A stretch of DNA of 64,000 bases from Unio delphinus (lineage: Eukaryota > Mollusca > Bivalvia > Unionida > Unionidae): the NCBI GenBank assembly GCA_029339505.1, contig JAQISU010000097.1, forward strand, positions 5,117,001 to 5,181,000. Reading direction: 5' to 3'. The notes beneath the pieces were generated by a model, which was not told the origin of the DNA, ran no database searches, and saw only the letters and a program-made list of their open reading frames with translations. Of the stretch, positions 49,861 to 63,060 are shown in pieces. The position numbers were made by a program, and so were the translations under genes. Each line of letters begins with the position of its first letter. The stretch's first letter is position 1.

Positions 49861-50859
49861 TGGGTCATAGACTATTCCAAAATAATAGACTATTCCAAAA
49901 TATCATTAAATCAAATTGCCTTTGATTTTTTAAAATCATGAAATGAGAGTTTTTTTTACAGCTGTGAGCAACAGCAGTTACCGGTACTTCAAAAGGATAT
50001 TACTAAAGTGTTCACCATGCGACAGTGACTTGCAAATCAAAGCAGTACAGTGTCAAATACATGATGGATTCCCCATCCATTAGTTTTTAAACAATGTCTG
50101 AACATTCCACTTTTCCTGAAAATATTGGTGACATGCTACAGTTTGGTAATTATAAGAGAGTTAACCAAAGCGAGAACAGTGATGTAGTCATCTGTGATAA
50201 TGAAATAAAGTAATACAGTAATTAGTGCTGATAAAGTAAAGTAACACTGTAATTAGTGCTGATAAAGTAATGGGATCGGTGGGGAATTCTCAAATACAAT
50301 GTGTACAATGATTATAGAATATTTGGCAGCTGAATTACTGACAGAAGCTGCCATGCAGACTGAGTGTTGACAATCTTGACACACTTCCTGTTATTGATAT
50401 AAAAGACTTCGATTCAATGCAGGCAGTCTGGGATTGAAAACTGAAACATAAAACTGTTGTGGGGAAATCCAAAACAAACCATTCATATGGTTATATTGGT
50501 GGTAGGCCAACAATACCATTTATAGATGAAACCTACCACTTTTGAAAATTAAGTTTAAAAAAGAAAATGAATAATAAACACATAGTATGTTTATGTATTC
50601 TATTAAGACTTTGAAGAAACCAGCCAGAATAAGTCTAATTGGAATGTTCCAACAGTACAATGTGACAAAACATGTCAGAGTAAAAGGATTATAAAAAATT
50701 GTTCAAAAACATCCGACATATGTGTACAAGAAGCTATTTATTGATTACCTTATTGCTGGAAATTTGCGGAATTAAAGACCAGATGTTTGGAGGTATTGTA
50801 GATGATAAATAAATAAATCTTGGTTATGATGCCTTTGATCAAAATCCACTGATCTCTGC

Positions 50860-50861
<2 letters not shown>
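49861..50861. other. Upstream flank or intron, nothing recognised
   Basis: Only a 30-bp duplication (AAAGTAATACAGTAATTAGTGCTGAT) at 50205-50265. Confidence 0.45.

Positions 50862-50891
<30 letters not shown>
50862..50891. repeat. Run of 30 G
   Basis: Uninterrupted G homopolymer in otherwise AT-rich DNA; possible quadruplex or polymerase-slippage artefact. Confidence 0.9.
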
Positions 50892-50892
<1 letters not shown>

Positions 50893-50961
50893 AATATAAA
50901 ATGGAGATACTGACCATAATAAATGCAATGATTTTGGCAGACACACTAGATTAAGTATTTA

Positions 50962-53355
50962 TTTTTGTGTGTCATATTTAATTGTTACTGTATTATTCAA
51001 TGTTCAATTGTTATTGTAATATTCAATGCTTAATTGTTATTGTATTATTCAATGTCTAATTGTTATTTGTATTATTCAATGTTTAATTGTTATTGTATTA
51101 TTCAATGTCTAATTGTTATTTGTATTATTCAATGTTTAATTGTTATTGTAATATTCAATGCTTAATTGTTATTGTAATATTCAATGTTTAATTGTTATTG
51201 TATTATTCAATGTTTAATTGTTATTGTAATATTCAATGCTTAATTGTTATTGTATTATTCAATGCTTAATTGTTATTGTAATATTCAATGCTTAATTGTT
51301 ATTGTAATATTCAATGTTTAATTGTTATTGTAATATTCAATGCTTAATTGTTATTGTATTATTCAATGTTTAATTGTTATTGTATTATTCAATGTTTAAT
51401 TGTTATTGTAATATTCAATGCTTAATTGTTATTGTAATATTCAATGTTTAATTGTTATTGTAATATTCAATGTTTAATTGTTATTGTAATATTCAATGCT
51501 TAATTGTTATTGTAATATTCAATGCTTAATTGTTATTGTATTATTCAATGTTTAATTGTTATTGTAATATTCAATGTTTAATTGTTATTGTATTATTCAA
51601 TGTTTAATTGTTATTGTATTATTCAATGTTTAATTGTTATTGTAATATTCAATGCTTAATTGTTATTGTAATATTCAATGTCTAATTGTTATTTGTATTA
51701 TTCAATGTTTAATTGTTATTGTATTATTCAATGTTTAATTGTTATTGTATTATTCAATGTTTAATTGTTATTGTATTATTCAATGTTTAATTGTTATTGT
51801 AATATTCAATGTTTAATTGTTATTGTATTATTCAATGTTTAATTGTTATTGTATTATTCAATGTTTAATTGTTATTGTAATATTCAATGTTTAATTGTTA
51901 TTGTATTATTCAATGTTTAATTGTTATTGTAATATTCAATGTTTAATTGTTATTGTAATATTCAATGCTTAATTGTTATTGTATTATTCAATGTTTAATT
52001 GTTATTTGTATTATTCAATGTTTAATTGTTATTGTATTATTCAATGTTTAATTGTTATTGTATTATTCAATGTTTAATTGTTATTGTAATATTCAATGCT
52101 TAATTGTTATTGTAATATTCAATGTTTAATTGTTATTGTATTATTCAATGTTTAATTGTTATTGTAATATTCAATGTTTAATTGTTATTGTAATATTCAA
52201 TGCTTAATTGTTATTGTAATATTCAATGTTTAATTGTTATTGTATTATTCAATGTTTAATTGTTATTGTATTATTCAACGTCTAATTGTTATTTGTATTA
52301 TTCAATGTTTAATTGTTATTGTAATATTCAATGTTTAATTGTTACTGTATTATTCAATGTTTAATTGTTATTGTAATATTCAATGCTTAATTGTTATTGT
52401 AATATTCAATGTCTAATTCTTATTTGTATTATTCAATGTTTAATTGTTATTGTAATATTAAATGCTTAATTGTTATTGTATTATTCAATGTCTAATTGTT
52501 ATTTGTATTATTCAATGTTTAATTGTTATTGTAATATTCAATGCTTAATTGTTATTGTAATATTCAATGTCTAATTGTTATTTGTATTATTCAATGTTTA
52601 ATTGTTATTGTAATATTCAATGTTTAATTGTTATTGTATTATTCAATGTTTAACTGTTATTTGTACTATTCAATGTTTAATTGTTATTGTAATATTCAAT
52701 GCTTAATTGTTATTGTATTATTCAATGTCTAATTGTTATTTGTATTATTCAATGTTTAATTGTTATTGTAATATTCAATGCTTAATTGTTATTGTAATAT
52801 TCAATGTTTAATTGTTATTGTATTATTCAATGTTTAACTGTTATTGTATTATTCAATGTTTAATTGTTATTGTAATATTCAATGCTTAATTGTTATTGTA
52901 ATATTCAATGCTTAATTGTTATTGTATTATTCAATGTTTAACTGTTATTTGTATTATTCAATGTTTAATTGTTATTGTATTATTCAATGTTTAATTGTTA
53001 TTGTAATATTCAATGTTTAATTGTTATTGTAATATTCAATGCTTAATTGTTATTGTATTATTCAATGTTTAATTGTTATTTGTATTATTCAATGTTTAAT
53101 TGTTATTGTATTATTCAATGTTTAATTGTTATTGTAATATTCAATGTTTAATTGTTATTGTAATATTCAATGCTTAATTGTTATTGTAATATTCAATGCT
53201 TAATTGTTATTGTAATATTCAATGCTTAATTGTTATTGTAATATTCAATATTTAATTGTTATTGTATTATTCAATGTTTAACTGTTATTGTATTATTCAA
53301 TGTTTAATTGTTATTGTATTATTCAATGTTTAATTGTTATTGTGATATTCAATGT
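50962..53355. repeat. 26-bp minisatellite, about 90 copies (2.4 kb)
   Basis: Core TTAATTGTTATTGTATTATT with CAATG. Variable sites: GTTTAA, GCTTAA or GTCTAA; TATTAT or TAATAT; and an extra T (TTATTTGTA). The extra T mostly goes with GTCTAA. Over 75 % AT. Confidence 0.98.
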
Positions 53356-54760
53356 TTTAAGATGAATATTTAGAAACAGCTCTTTCATTTTTTTTTCTAA
53401 TTCATGGAAAAATGCAAAAACCATATGCTTTCTTCTAATGCTAAGAAACCACTGGCTAAGAAATATTAAAAATTCAACACTGCTTGGCTATCGGAGTTTA
53501 AGCATGTGAATGACGGCAAATAATAAAGGTAGGGAGTTTAAGCATGTGAATGATGGCAAACTGCACTGTATGGTCCAAAAGTAAGCACCTTTTTTATTTC
53601 ATTAACTATTTCAAGTTGTCATGAAAACAATTAAAGTTCAATCCCTAGATCAAATTTATCAGTTACAATATATTACAAGATAATTAATAATAAAGTAGGT
53701 ATAAATTATTCACTAAAAAATTAAATCATGCCATTTTTAATTGATTATTTCATCTTTTTTTCATCAATCTTTTTAAATGATTTTTAAAATTAATTCATCA
53801 AAATCTGTACATCAAATAGTTTGAAATCCTGGTTCTGTCACATGTGTTTCTTGTTGCACTGTAGAATTTAGTGTACATAAGGGATCCTTAAATTCTAATG
53901 CCTCTTGCTGGAAAACATTCCCTGAAAATTAACATGCTTGCCATATTTTTTTGTGAAATGTAATATAAAAACATGCCAATGAGATACAACAAGTTTTGAG
54001 AAAAAAAAGAAAAGATTGATATGTCAAATAGACTAGAAAGTGTGTCATTTTTGGTTCTTGATTTGCTGATATGCTTTGGTATTTGCATTATCCTTCCATA
54101 ATTGACTGGTTTCCACTCCAAATAATTAGAAATATCCTTTATATCTTTCAAAACACTATACTACAGAATTTCACCAAAGAAAAGTATTTTATTCCAGTCG
54201 ACTGTTCTTAAAAATTATATGATAACAAGCACTCAGGTCCCACTCCATCAAAAAAATAATTTTGGAGGATGACAATAAAACTTAGTACCGGTAGTTGTTG
54301 TAAAAATCTGTTCTTTTCCTGCCAATTTTGGTCTACATTTTACATATTTTGTTACCAAAAGTAGATACACTATGACACAATGCAGTAACAAAAACACGTG
54401 AAATCATGGACTGATGTAATGTCTATGGTAAAGTCTTTGGCAATCATTACAGGGTTTTTATAAGTCCAGAGGATATGCAATTGAATTTTCCCTAATTAAG
54501 GGTACTAATTAATTTTACCTAATTAAGGGTACTTGTTTTACAGTTTAATAGATTAACAAATCCAAGACAATTCTATATAATAATGGAGATGTCCTTATGA
54601 CCACTGTCCAGTTGGTCAGAATATGTGTCATTCAAAACCCTTGATTTGCTGGACATCTGGTAAATGGTGATATCAAGGTCTCTGACTGATATAACTGAAG
54701 CAAAATAAATGCTGTCTGAGGACCAACAGCTAATCAGATAAATTAGATTTTCCAGACAGA
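53356..54760. other. Non-coding, mostly unremarkable
   Basis: A 27-bp block GGAGTTTAAGCATGTGAATG is doubled at 53493 and 53533. No exon recognised. Confidence 0.45.
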
Positions 54761-55123
54761 ATGTTCAAACCCTGCAAGAACATATTTTTCTATATTATCA
54801 TGATGTACAAGGTCACATTTATAACCTATACTTTAATAGGTTTTGTTCTTCCAAGAGGTTTCCATGGTGATACAATGCTTGCAAGACTGTCAGTTTTAAG
54901 CACTCTTCAGTATAACGGGATACCAAAGTGGAAAAGGCAAACTGTGATAAACACAGCAACCATAAAGTTTCGGGAAGCATTTCTTCAGCAAAGTAGATCA
55001 GATTATGGTATGCCTAGCCTCGGTGCTAAATTCCTGCCTTGGCAGAACATAAATGGTTACTCTATGGGACTTGTGCCTTATGGAGTCGTAAATACATCTT
55101 GGTTGTCTATCAAAACGAGATAA
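54761..55123 (+). CDS. Uncharacterised open frame, 120 codons, doubtful
   Basis: Open on the plus strand outside any repeat. From codon 30 the composition is less AT-rich than its surroundings and includes RGFHGDTMLARLSVLSTLQY and KFLPWQNINGYSMGLVPYG. I do not recognise a family. It could be a fossil of a mobile element or one exon of another gene; the first 25 codons look like non-coding sequence. Confidence 0.2.
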   Translation: MFKPCKNIFFYIIMMYKVTFITYTLIGFVLPRGFHGDTMLARLSVLSTLQYNGIPKWKRQTVINTATIKFREAFLQQSRSDYGMPSLGAKFLPWQNINGYSMGLVPYGVVNTSWLSIKTR

Positions 55124-55969
55124 TACACACTCATCTTGAACAACTGCAAATTGTCTATTTTTCGATGGGCACCAATTTCTGACAAATTTAATAGTTAATC
55201 TGGGCCAAAATTTTCAAGACCCATTGAAGAATGATTTTTCTGTGGAAATTATATGACCACAAATTTATGAACCAACAATAAAACCATAATAATTGATATT
55301 TTAACAAATAAATGAATTCAAAGCAACTGAAAATGATAACCTAGTGGCTGTAGAGAGATGGAAATGAGCAATGCTGAATATCAATCGACAGAATCCGATA
55401 TGGATTAAGAATGCTCCACTACACAAATTTAAACGAAAATATGCAAATAAGCTTCCGATTTGTGATGGCTTTAATAATTTCATCCTCCTGAAAACACCAA
55501 AAGCTGAAAGCATTCTAAACTAAAGCATGATAATAATATAATACAACTTAATTTCTGGAAGGGGCAAAATTAAGTGCAATGCTGTTTAAGTTGTTAAATT
55601 TAAACACATTCTTGTATGTGCTGGATCAATATAATCTGAATAATAAAATTGAATGCATAATTAATGTTCAAAATAACAACTTTGGTTTTCAGGGGTATTT
55701 TTATTGATTATACCTTTTTTAATTCAATGGGGAGGAATTAAGTGAAAATTTGTTTAGTGCATCGAGTCACACTGCACTGAGTTTTAAATTGTACATGTCT
55801 AGGACAAGGGCTGATACAGAACTGACTGAAATTTGTTTACTGCTGATACTGAAAAATATATACAGATTTTTTATATTGCAGTTCATGATAGATACATCCA
55901 ACACTACTGGAAATGATATATAAATATCCTAAATTTTCTGTCACAACATAATGATAAAATGATTTTAAA
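55124..55969. other. Non-coding, nothing recognised
   Basis: Plain AT-rich sequence. Confidence 0.5.
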
Positions 55970-56150
55970 AAAAAACATAATAAAAACATAATAAAAACAC
56001 AAAATAAAAACATAAAAAAGATTTTAAAAAATAAAACATAATAAAACAAAACAAAAAGATAATGACAAAAAGATAATAAAAGATAATAACATAAAAAGAT
56101 AATAAAACAAAAGAACATAATAAAAACATAACAAAAACATAACAAAGTTG
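55970..56150. repeat. A-rich low-complexity repeat (ACATAATAAAA)n
   Basis: Irregular 9-17 bp units such as AACATAATAAAAACATA and AAAGATAATAA. Confidence 0.85.
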
Positions 56151-56354
56151 CAGTAAAAATGTAAACAATTAAACAATGGGATTTTCATGGCAGACTTTCT
56201 GTGTAGCTAGTTAGTGAATAAAATTATACAGTATTATTGCACATGACTTCCATTCCATGCTTTTCTTTCATGCCAGATCTTTCGATTTTTCTAAAGTAAA
56301 GGCAATTTGTTTTCTACAAAATAACTGTGCAATATGGTCAGATTGGAGTGTATT

Positions 56355-56925
56355 TTCTGTAACATATTCCCAGAACCTGTGATACAATGGTTGTGGAAAA
56401 TGGCTATAACAAATTCCCAGTACCTGTGATACAATGGTTGTGGGAAATGGCTGTAACAAATTAGCATTACCTGTCATACAATGGTTGTGGGAAATGGCTG
56501 TAACAAAATAGAACTACCTGTGATACAATGGTTGTGGGAAATGGCTGTAACAAATTTCCAGTACCTGTGATACAATGGTTGTGGGAAATGGCTGTAACAA
56601 AATAGAACTACCTGTGATACAATGGTTGTGGGAACTGGCTGTAACAAATTTCCAGTACCTGTGATACAATGGTTGTGGGAAATGGCTATAACAAATTCCC
56701 ACTACCTGTGATACAAGGGTTGTGGGAAATGGCTGTAACAAATCCCCAGTACCTGTGATACAATGGTTGTGGGAAATGGCTGTAACAAATTAGCACTACC
56801 TGTGATACAATGGTTGTGCAAAATGGCTGTAACAAAATAGCACTACCTGTGATACAATGGTCGTAGGAAATGGCTGTAACAAATCCCCAGTACTTGTGAT
56901 ACAATGGTTGTGGAAAATGGCCGAC
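56355..56925. repeat. 47-bp minisatellite, about 12 copies
   Basis: Core ACCTGTGATACAATGGTTGT, then GGGAAATGGCTGTAACAAA. On the minus strand unit junctions read ATCACAG/GTACTGG. Confidence 0.95.
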
Positions 56926-57124
56926 AATGATTGTGGGAATCGGCCGATTGGAAATTTTAAAATACTCCTCAACCAACAAAGGCTGGTACCTAAGTTAGCT
57001 GATGGATGATTATGAAAAATGCATAATTTTTCTTAAGATCCATCAAAAACACTATTGCTATCTTTAGTCTAAAATCTAGCAATCTCTTGCATAACATTCC
57101 AATAAATTTTAAAGCCTATATTTT

Positions 57125-58012
57125 TCACATCTCAAACTAAGCTTCGATCTCCACCAGTCTCAAACTAAGTCTTTATTTCCATTGGTCTTACACTAAGCCT
57201 TTACTCTATCAGTCTTGTTCTAAGCCTTGATCTCCACCAGTCTCAAACTAAGTCTATATTTCCACTTTATTTCCATGAGTTTCAAACTAAGTCTTTGTTT
57301 CCACCAGTCTCAAACTAAGCCCTGATTTCCATGAGTTTTGTATTAAGCCAATATTTTCCACCAGTCTCAAACTAAGCCTTTATTCTACTAGTCTTGTTCT
57401 AATCCTTGATCTCCACCAGTCTCAAACTAAGTCTTTATTTCCACGAGTTTCAAACTAAGTCTTTATTTCCACGAGTCTCAAACTAAGTCTTTATTTCCAC
57501 CAGTCTCAAACTAAGCCCTGATTTCCATGAGTTTTGTACTAAGCCCATATTTTCCACCAGTCTCAAACTAAGCCTTTATTCTACTAGTCTTGTTCTAAGC
57601 CTTGATCTCCACCAGTCTCAAACTAAGTCTTTATTTCCACGAGTTTCAAACTAAGTCTTTATTTCCACGAGTCTCAAACTAAGTCTTTATTTCCACGAGT
57701 CTCAAACTAAGTCTTTATTTCCATGAGTCTCAAACTAAGTTTTTATTTCCACGAGTTTCAAACTAAGTTTTTATTTCCATGAGTTTCAAACTAAGTCTTT
57801 ATTTGCATGAGTCTCAAACTAAGTTTTTATTTCCACGAGTTTCAAACTAAGTTTTTATTTCCATGAGTCTCAAACTAAGTCTTTATTTCCACGAGTTTCA
57901 AACTAAGTTTTTATTTCCATGAGTTTCAAACTAAGTCTTTATTTCCATGAGTCTCAAACTAAGTCTTTATTTCCACGAGTTTCAAACTAAGTTTTTATTT
58001 CCATGAGTCTCA
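57125..58012. repeat. 28-bp array, about 31 copies
   Basis: Core GTCTCAAACTAAGTCTTTAT, with CCACGAG, CCATGAG and CCACCAG variants; the first third is older and mixed with TCTTGTTCTAAGCC units. A segment near 57180-57400 recurs at 57360-57620, a higher-order duplication. Confidence 0.94.
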
Positions 58013-59084
58013 AATACTAGTTTCATGAACAACAGACGTTTCTACATGTGAGAAAATATCAATTAACCGTTCATATTTTAATAAGGACAGATGGACAATA
58101 AGAAAGAGAAAATATGGCATAGTAAATTGAATGTCATGTTGTCTCTGGTGTCTTGTGTATCAAGAACTGACTGAAAAACATGTTGCATGTAGTATTAGAC
58201 ATGCCTGAATACAAAATAAAATATAAACTAAAAGTGACGAGACAGGAGGGGATCTAGTTCTTTATATTCAAATGATCCTGGAACCAATCCCAACTGCTGT
58301 TCATGATAAAGCCAAATTAGTATTTTGGAACTGTTGCACTGACATTTATTTTATGCCGATTTCAGATTTGTATCTTGCAAGTCTGAATGGGTAAATAGAT
58401 AAATTGGGTAAATAGATGGACCATAAAGTGTCTGGAAGTATTTCTTAAGGGCAAATAAATCAGATTGGGGATACCATAGCCTCTGACAAGTCAATTCTGA
58501 TATAAATTGAGTCATAAATTGACTTGCAGTAATGTGTTATTGTCTTGGACATAGCAACCCCAAACAAGGATATTTCATAGAATTCTGCAAAAAGAGATCA
58601 ACATAAGGATAAAGCATACAAAACCACTGAAAAGTAGGTCACCATGACCTCTTTATGCCTGCAATTACTGGTCAATGTGACCTCTTTTAGCCTGTGATTA
58701 CTGGTCACTTCCATGATGAATATATCGAGTACATTTCATGACTGAATAAAAACTGTCTAAAGTAATTTTGAAGGCAAGAAAATAATGCCAGAGTATTCCA
58801 CCCTAACACTAAAGAATGAAGGAAATGCTACAGACTTAAAACAACGTAAAGTAGGTCACATTACTAAGCACATTTATTTGTACAAAATGTCTGATAAAAA
58901 CCTAATTTGCTTGAAGATCACAATTGCTATATTCCATTCAAAATATTAGAGAACAAAATGGTATATGTAGAAAGCCTCATTTGCATCAGGTGATAATAGA
59001 TTGGTTTAAAAAAATATATATATATATAATATATACACACACAGTTGGTGTACATTTGTTATTCAACTAAATAACAACCTCACT
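58013..59084. other. Non-coding, nothing recognised
   Basis: Includes a (TA)n tract at 59016-59035. Confidence 0.45.
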
Positions 59085-59560
59085 ATAAGGACCTTTATTA
59101 TACACATATACTTACCTCATTATAAGGACCTTTATTGTGCACATAACATATAATTACCTCATTATAAGGACCTTTATTATGCACACAACATAATTACCTC
59201 ATTATAAGGACCTTTATTATGCACATAACATATAATTACCTCATTATAAGGACCTTTATTATGCACATAACATAATTACCTCATTATAAGGACCTTTATT
59301 ATGCACATAACATATAATTACCTCATTATAAGGACCTGTATTATGCACATAACATATAATTACCTCATTATAAGGACCTTTATTATGCACATAACATATA
59401 ATTACCTCATTATAAGGACCTTTATTTAACGCATAACTACCTCACTATATGGTCCTTTATTATACACCTACATAACAACCTCATGATATGGACCTTTATT
59501 ATACACGTACAAATATATATATATATATATAAATATATAAAACTACCTCATATGGACCTT
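59085..59560. repeat. About 42-bp array, 10 copies, with (TA)n
   Basis: Core ATTACCTCATTATAAGGACC with TTTATTATGCACATAACAT; ends in a TA microsatellite at 59515-59532. Confidence 0.94.
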
Positions 59561-59934
59561 TATTATAACCCCATTTCTACTACAAGATGGGTATGTACAT
59601 TTACTTGTAAAGTGGTCTAATTATTTGCATAATCTTCACAATACCATAAGGTTGAATATTTCAATGACATCATTATAATGAGAGTGTTCTATTTATCATA
59701 TACTTCTTCATAAAGTCATCTTGTGGAATATTCAATGGCTGCCAAGAACAGTGTTGTATTGAGAGACTTGTATATATCATATACTGCTTCATATAGTGAT
59801 CTCACCATTAGGTAGAATAATCTGGCACCCATGGACAATATTATAAAGAGGAAGTGTTAAATATATTGAGTACTTGTCAACAAGCCAGTCTCGCTGTAAG
59901 GTGAAACACTGCATAATTTTGATGGACAGTGCTG

Positions 59935-60600
59935 TAATGAGGGGATATTATTTATATCACACCCTTCAATATAAAGTGATATATAAGGTGATATACTCTA
60001 TGGCAACCATGGACAGTGCTATAATGTGGGTTATTATGTGTATCACACCCTTCAATATAAGGTGATATACTCTATGGCAACCATGGACAGTGCAATAATG
60101 TGGGGTATTATGTACATCAAACCCTTCAATATAAGGTGATATACTCTATGTCAACCATGGACAGTGCTATAATGTGGGGTATTATGTGTATCACACCCTT
60201 CAATATAAGGTGACATACTCTGTCAACCATGGACAGTGCTATAATGTGGGGTATTATGTGTATCACACCCTTCAATATAAGGTGATATACTCTATGGCAA
60301 CCATGGGCAGTGCTATAATGTGGGGTATTATTTGTATCACACCCTTCAATATAAGGTGACATACTCTATGTCAACCATGGACAGTGCTATAATGTGGGGT
60401 ATTATGTGTATCACACCCTTCAATATAAGGTGATATACTCTATGGCAACCATGGGCAGTGCTATAATGTGGGGTATTATGTGTATCACACCCTTCAATAT
60501 AAGGTGATATACTCTGTGGCAACCATGGACAGTGCTATAATGTGGGTTATTATGTATATCACACCCTTCAATATTACTCAATGGCAACCATGAACAGTGT
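59935..60600. repeat. About 74-bp minisatellite, 9 copies
   Basis: Core GTATCACACCCTTCAATATA and GGCAACCATGGACAGTGCTA; well conserved. Confidence 0.95.
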
Positions 60601-60964
60601 TATAATGTGGGTGTATATATACTTGATTAAAAATGGTCTCACTATAAGCCTATATACTCCACTGCTCCCATGGACAGTTTTATAACAAGGGATTGCTGTA
60701 ATGTGTAAAGAATTCTGGAGGGGGAATAAGAGACCAACAAATATTTACCAACAAAACCTTTCTCTTCATATCCGCTGCTGCAGACTTTGACTAAACATAG
60801 AATAAACCATCTACAAAATGGTTGCAATTATGTGTCAAATTTTTTATCTAAATAAAATAATTTTTTTAGTATTTACTGTGCCTGTCAAAAAAAATTATGT
60901 TGATTCTAATTTTTAAGCATAAAGTATGATTAAAACCAACATCTAAAACTATAACACCAGATTT

Positions 60965-62260
60965 TACTCTGTAATTTTGAGACTTTATTTAATACCCAAA
61001 TAACCGATTTTCTCTGTAATGCTTAGACTTTAATACTAAATAACCAATTTTACTCTGTAATGCTAGGACTTGTACTAAATAACCAATTTTACTCTGTAAT
61101 GATTGGACTTTGATACAAAATAACCAATTTTACTCTGTAATGCTAGGACTTGTTCTAAATAACCAATTTTACTCTGTAATGCTAGGACTTTAATACTAAA
61201 CAACCGATTTTCTCTGTAATGCTTGGACTTGTACTAAATAGCAGATTTTCTCTGTAATGCTAGGACTTTAATACTAAATAACAGATTTTCTCTGTAATGA
61301 TTGGACTTTAATACTAAATAACAGATTTTCTCTGTAATGCTAGGACTTTAATACTAAATAACAGATTTTCTCTGTAATGCTTGGACTTTAATACTAAATA
61401 ACAGATTTTCTCTGTAATGCTTGGACTTTAATACTAAATAACCGATTTTCTCTGTAATGCTTGGACTTTAATACTAAATAACCGATTTTCTCTGTAATGC
61501 TAGGACTTTAATACTAAATAACAGATTTTCTCTGTAATGCTTGGACTTTAATACTAAATAACAGATTTTCTCTGTAATGCTTGGACTTTAATACTAAATA
61601 ACAGATTTTCTCTGTAATGCTTGGACTTTAATACTAAATAACAGATTTTCTCTGTAATGCTTGGACTTTAATACTAAATAACCGATTTTCTCTGTAATGC
61701 TTGGACTTTAATACTAAATAACCGATTTTCTCTGTAATGCTTGGACTTTAATACTAAATAACCGATTTTCTCTGTAATGCTTGGACTTTAATACTAAATA
61801 ACCGATTTTCTCTGTAATGCTAGGACTTTAATACTAAATAACCGATTTTCTCTGTAATGCTTGGACTTTAATACTAAATAACCGATTTTCTCTGTAATGC
61901 TAGGACTTTAATACTAAATACCCGATTTTCTCTGTAATGCTTGGACTTTAATACTAAATAATCAATTTTCTCTGTAATGCTAGGACTTTAATACTAAATA
62001 ATCAATTTTCTCTGTAATGCTAGGACTTTAATACTAAATAACCGATTTTCTCTGTAATGCTTGGACTTTAATACTAAATAATCAATTTTCTCTGTAATGC
62101 TTGGACTTTAATACTAAATAACCGATTTTCTCTGTAATGCTTGGACTTTAATACTAAATAATCAATTTTCTCTGTAATGCTAGGACTTTAATACTAAATA
62201 ACCGATTTTCTCTGTAATGCTTGGACTTTAATACTAAATAACCGATTTTCTCTGTGATTA
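60965..62260. repeat. 40-bp minisatellite, about 32 copies
   Basis: Core GGACTTTAATACTAAATAAC then GATTTTCTCTGTAATGC. Very uniform period of exactly 40 from 61260 on; older variants at the low end. Variants CC/CA/TCAA before GATTTT/ATTTT occur in short runs. Confidence 0.97.
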
Positions 62261-63060
62261 TTGTACTTTAACACTGAAGTCACATACAAATATAACCTTT
62301 ACATCTCTTCCAATCTGTAATAAATTGCTGATTGAATTGTTCACCAATTTCATTTGGATCCCTTTTTATTAATTTAGGAATACATAGAAATTGAAGAAAT
62401 ACCATACAAATTCTGTTTCATTCAATCTGGGAGAAAATGAACTGTAGTTTTCTAATCGTGTAAGAACTGAATGTTCCCTTAGTACTTGACCTTCTAAATG
62501 ATCAAATCCCCGTGGGCAACCAGTTCATAAATTCTATTTCATCTTATTGATCTGGTAATTACAACCATGTGAATTAGCCTCTATGAGCCAAAAATAGCAG
62601 ATGACACTTTAATACAATCAGCATCAGTTTTTGCAACTTGCTACATAACTATGCTATTAGACTGGTTACATTAATCTACTATATCACTTCCAGGTAAAGG
62701 ACACACAAATCAACAACCATTCTGGAAACTCATTTAAATAACACAACCCTAAGATAAATTATTGGCATCTTGATGGCATCCCTTACAAATAGACACCATC
62801 TTGGCATCATTCTCCTGCAGTTCTAACAAATATGCGATGTATTCTTATATGGCATGTACGTGAAAGGTATAATGGCAAATCAGCACAACCCTGACTATTT
62901 AGTGCCAATAATATTCTTTTGCTGAACATATCTTTTTTTTGAAAGATGCTTTTAAAAAAAAGGTAACAAAGGGACAGATGATCTATGGGGTATAGATAAT
63001 TTCCCACAAGCCAAGATAAGACCGTTTCTTCCGTTAAACTGCCTATTGTTGAAACTATCT
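62261..63060. other. Non-coding, nothing recognised
   Basis: No gene or repeat recognised. Confidence 0.45.
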
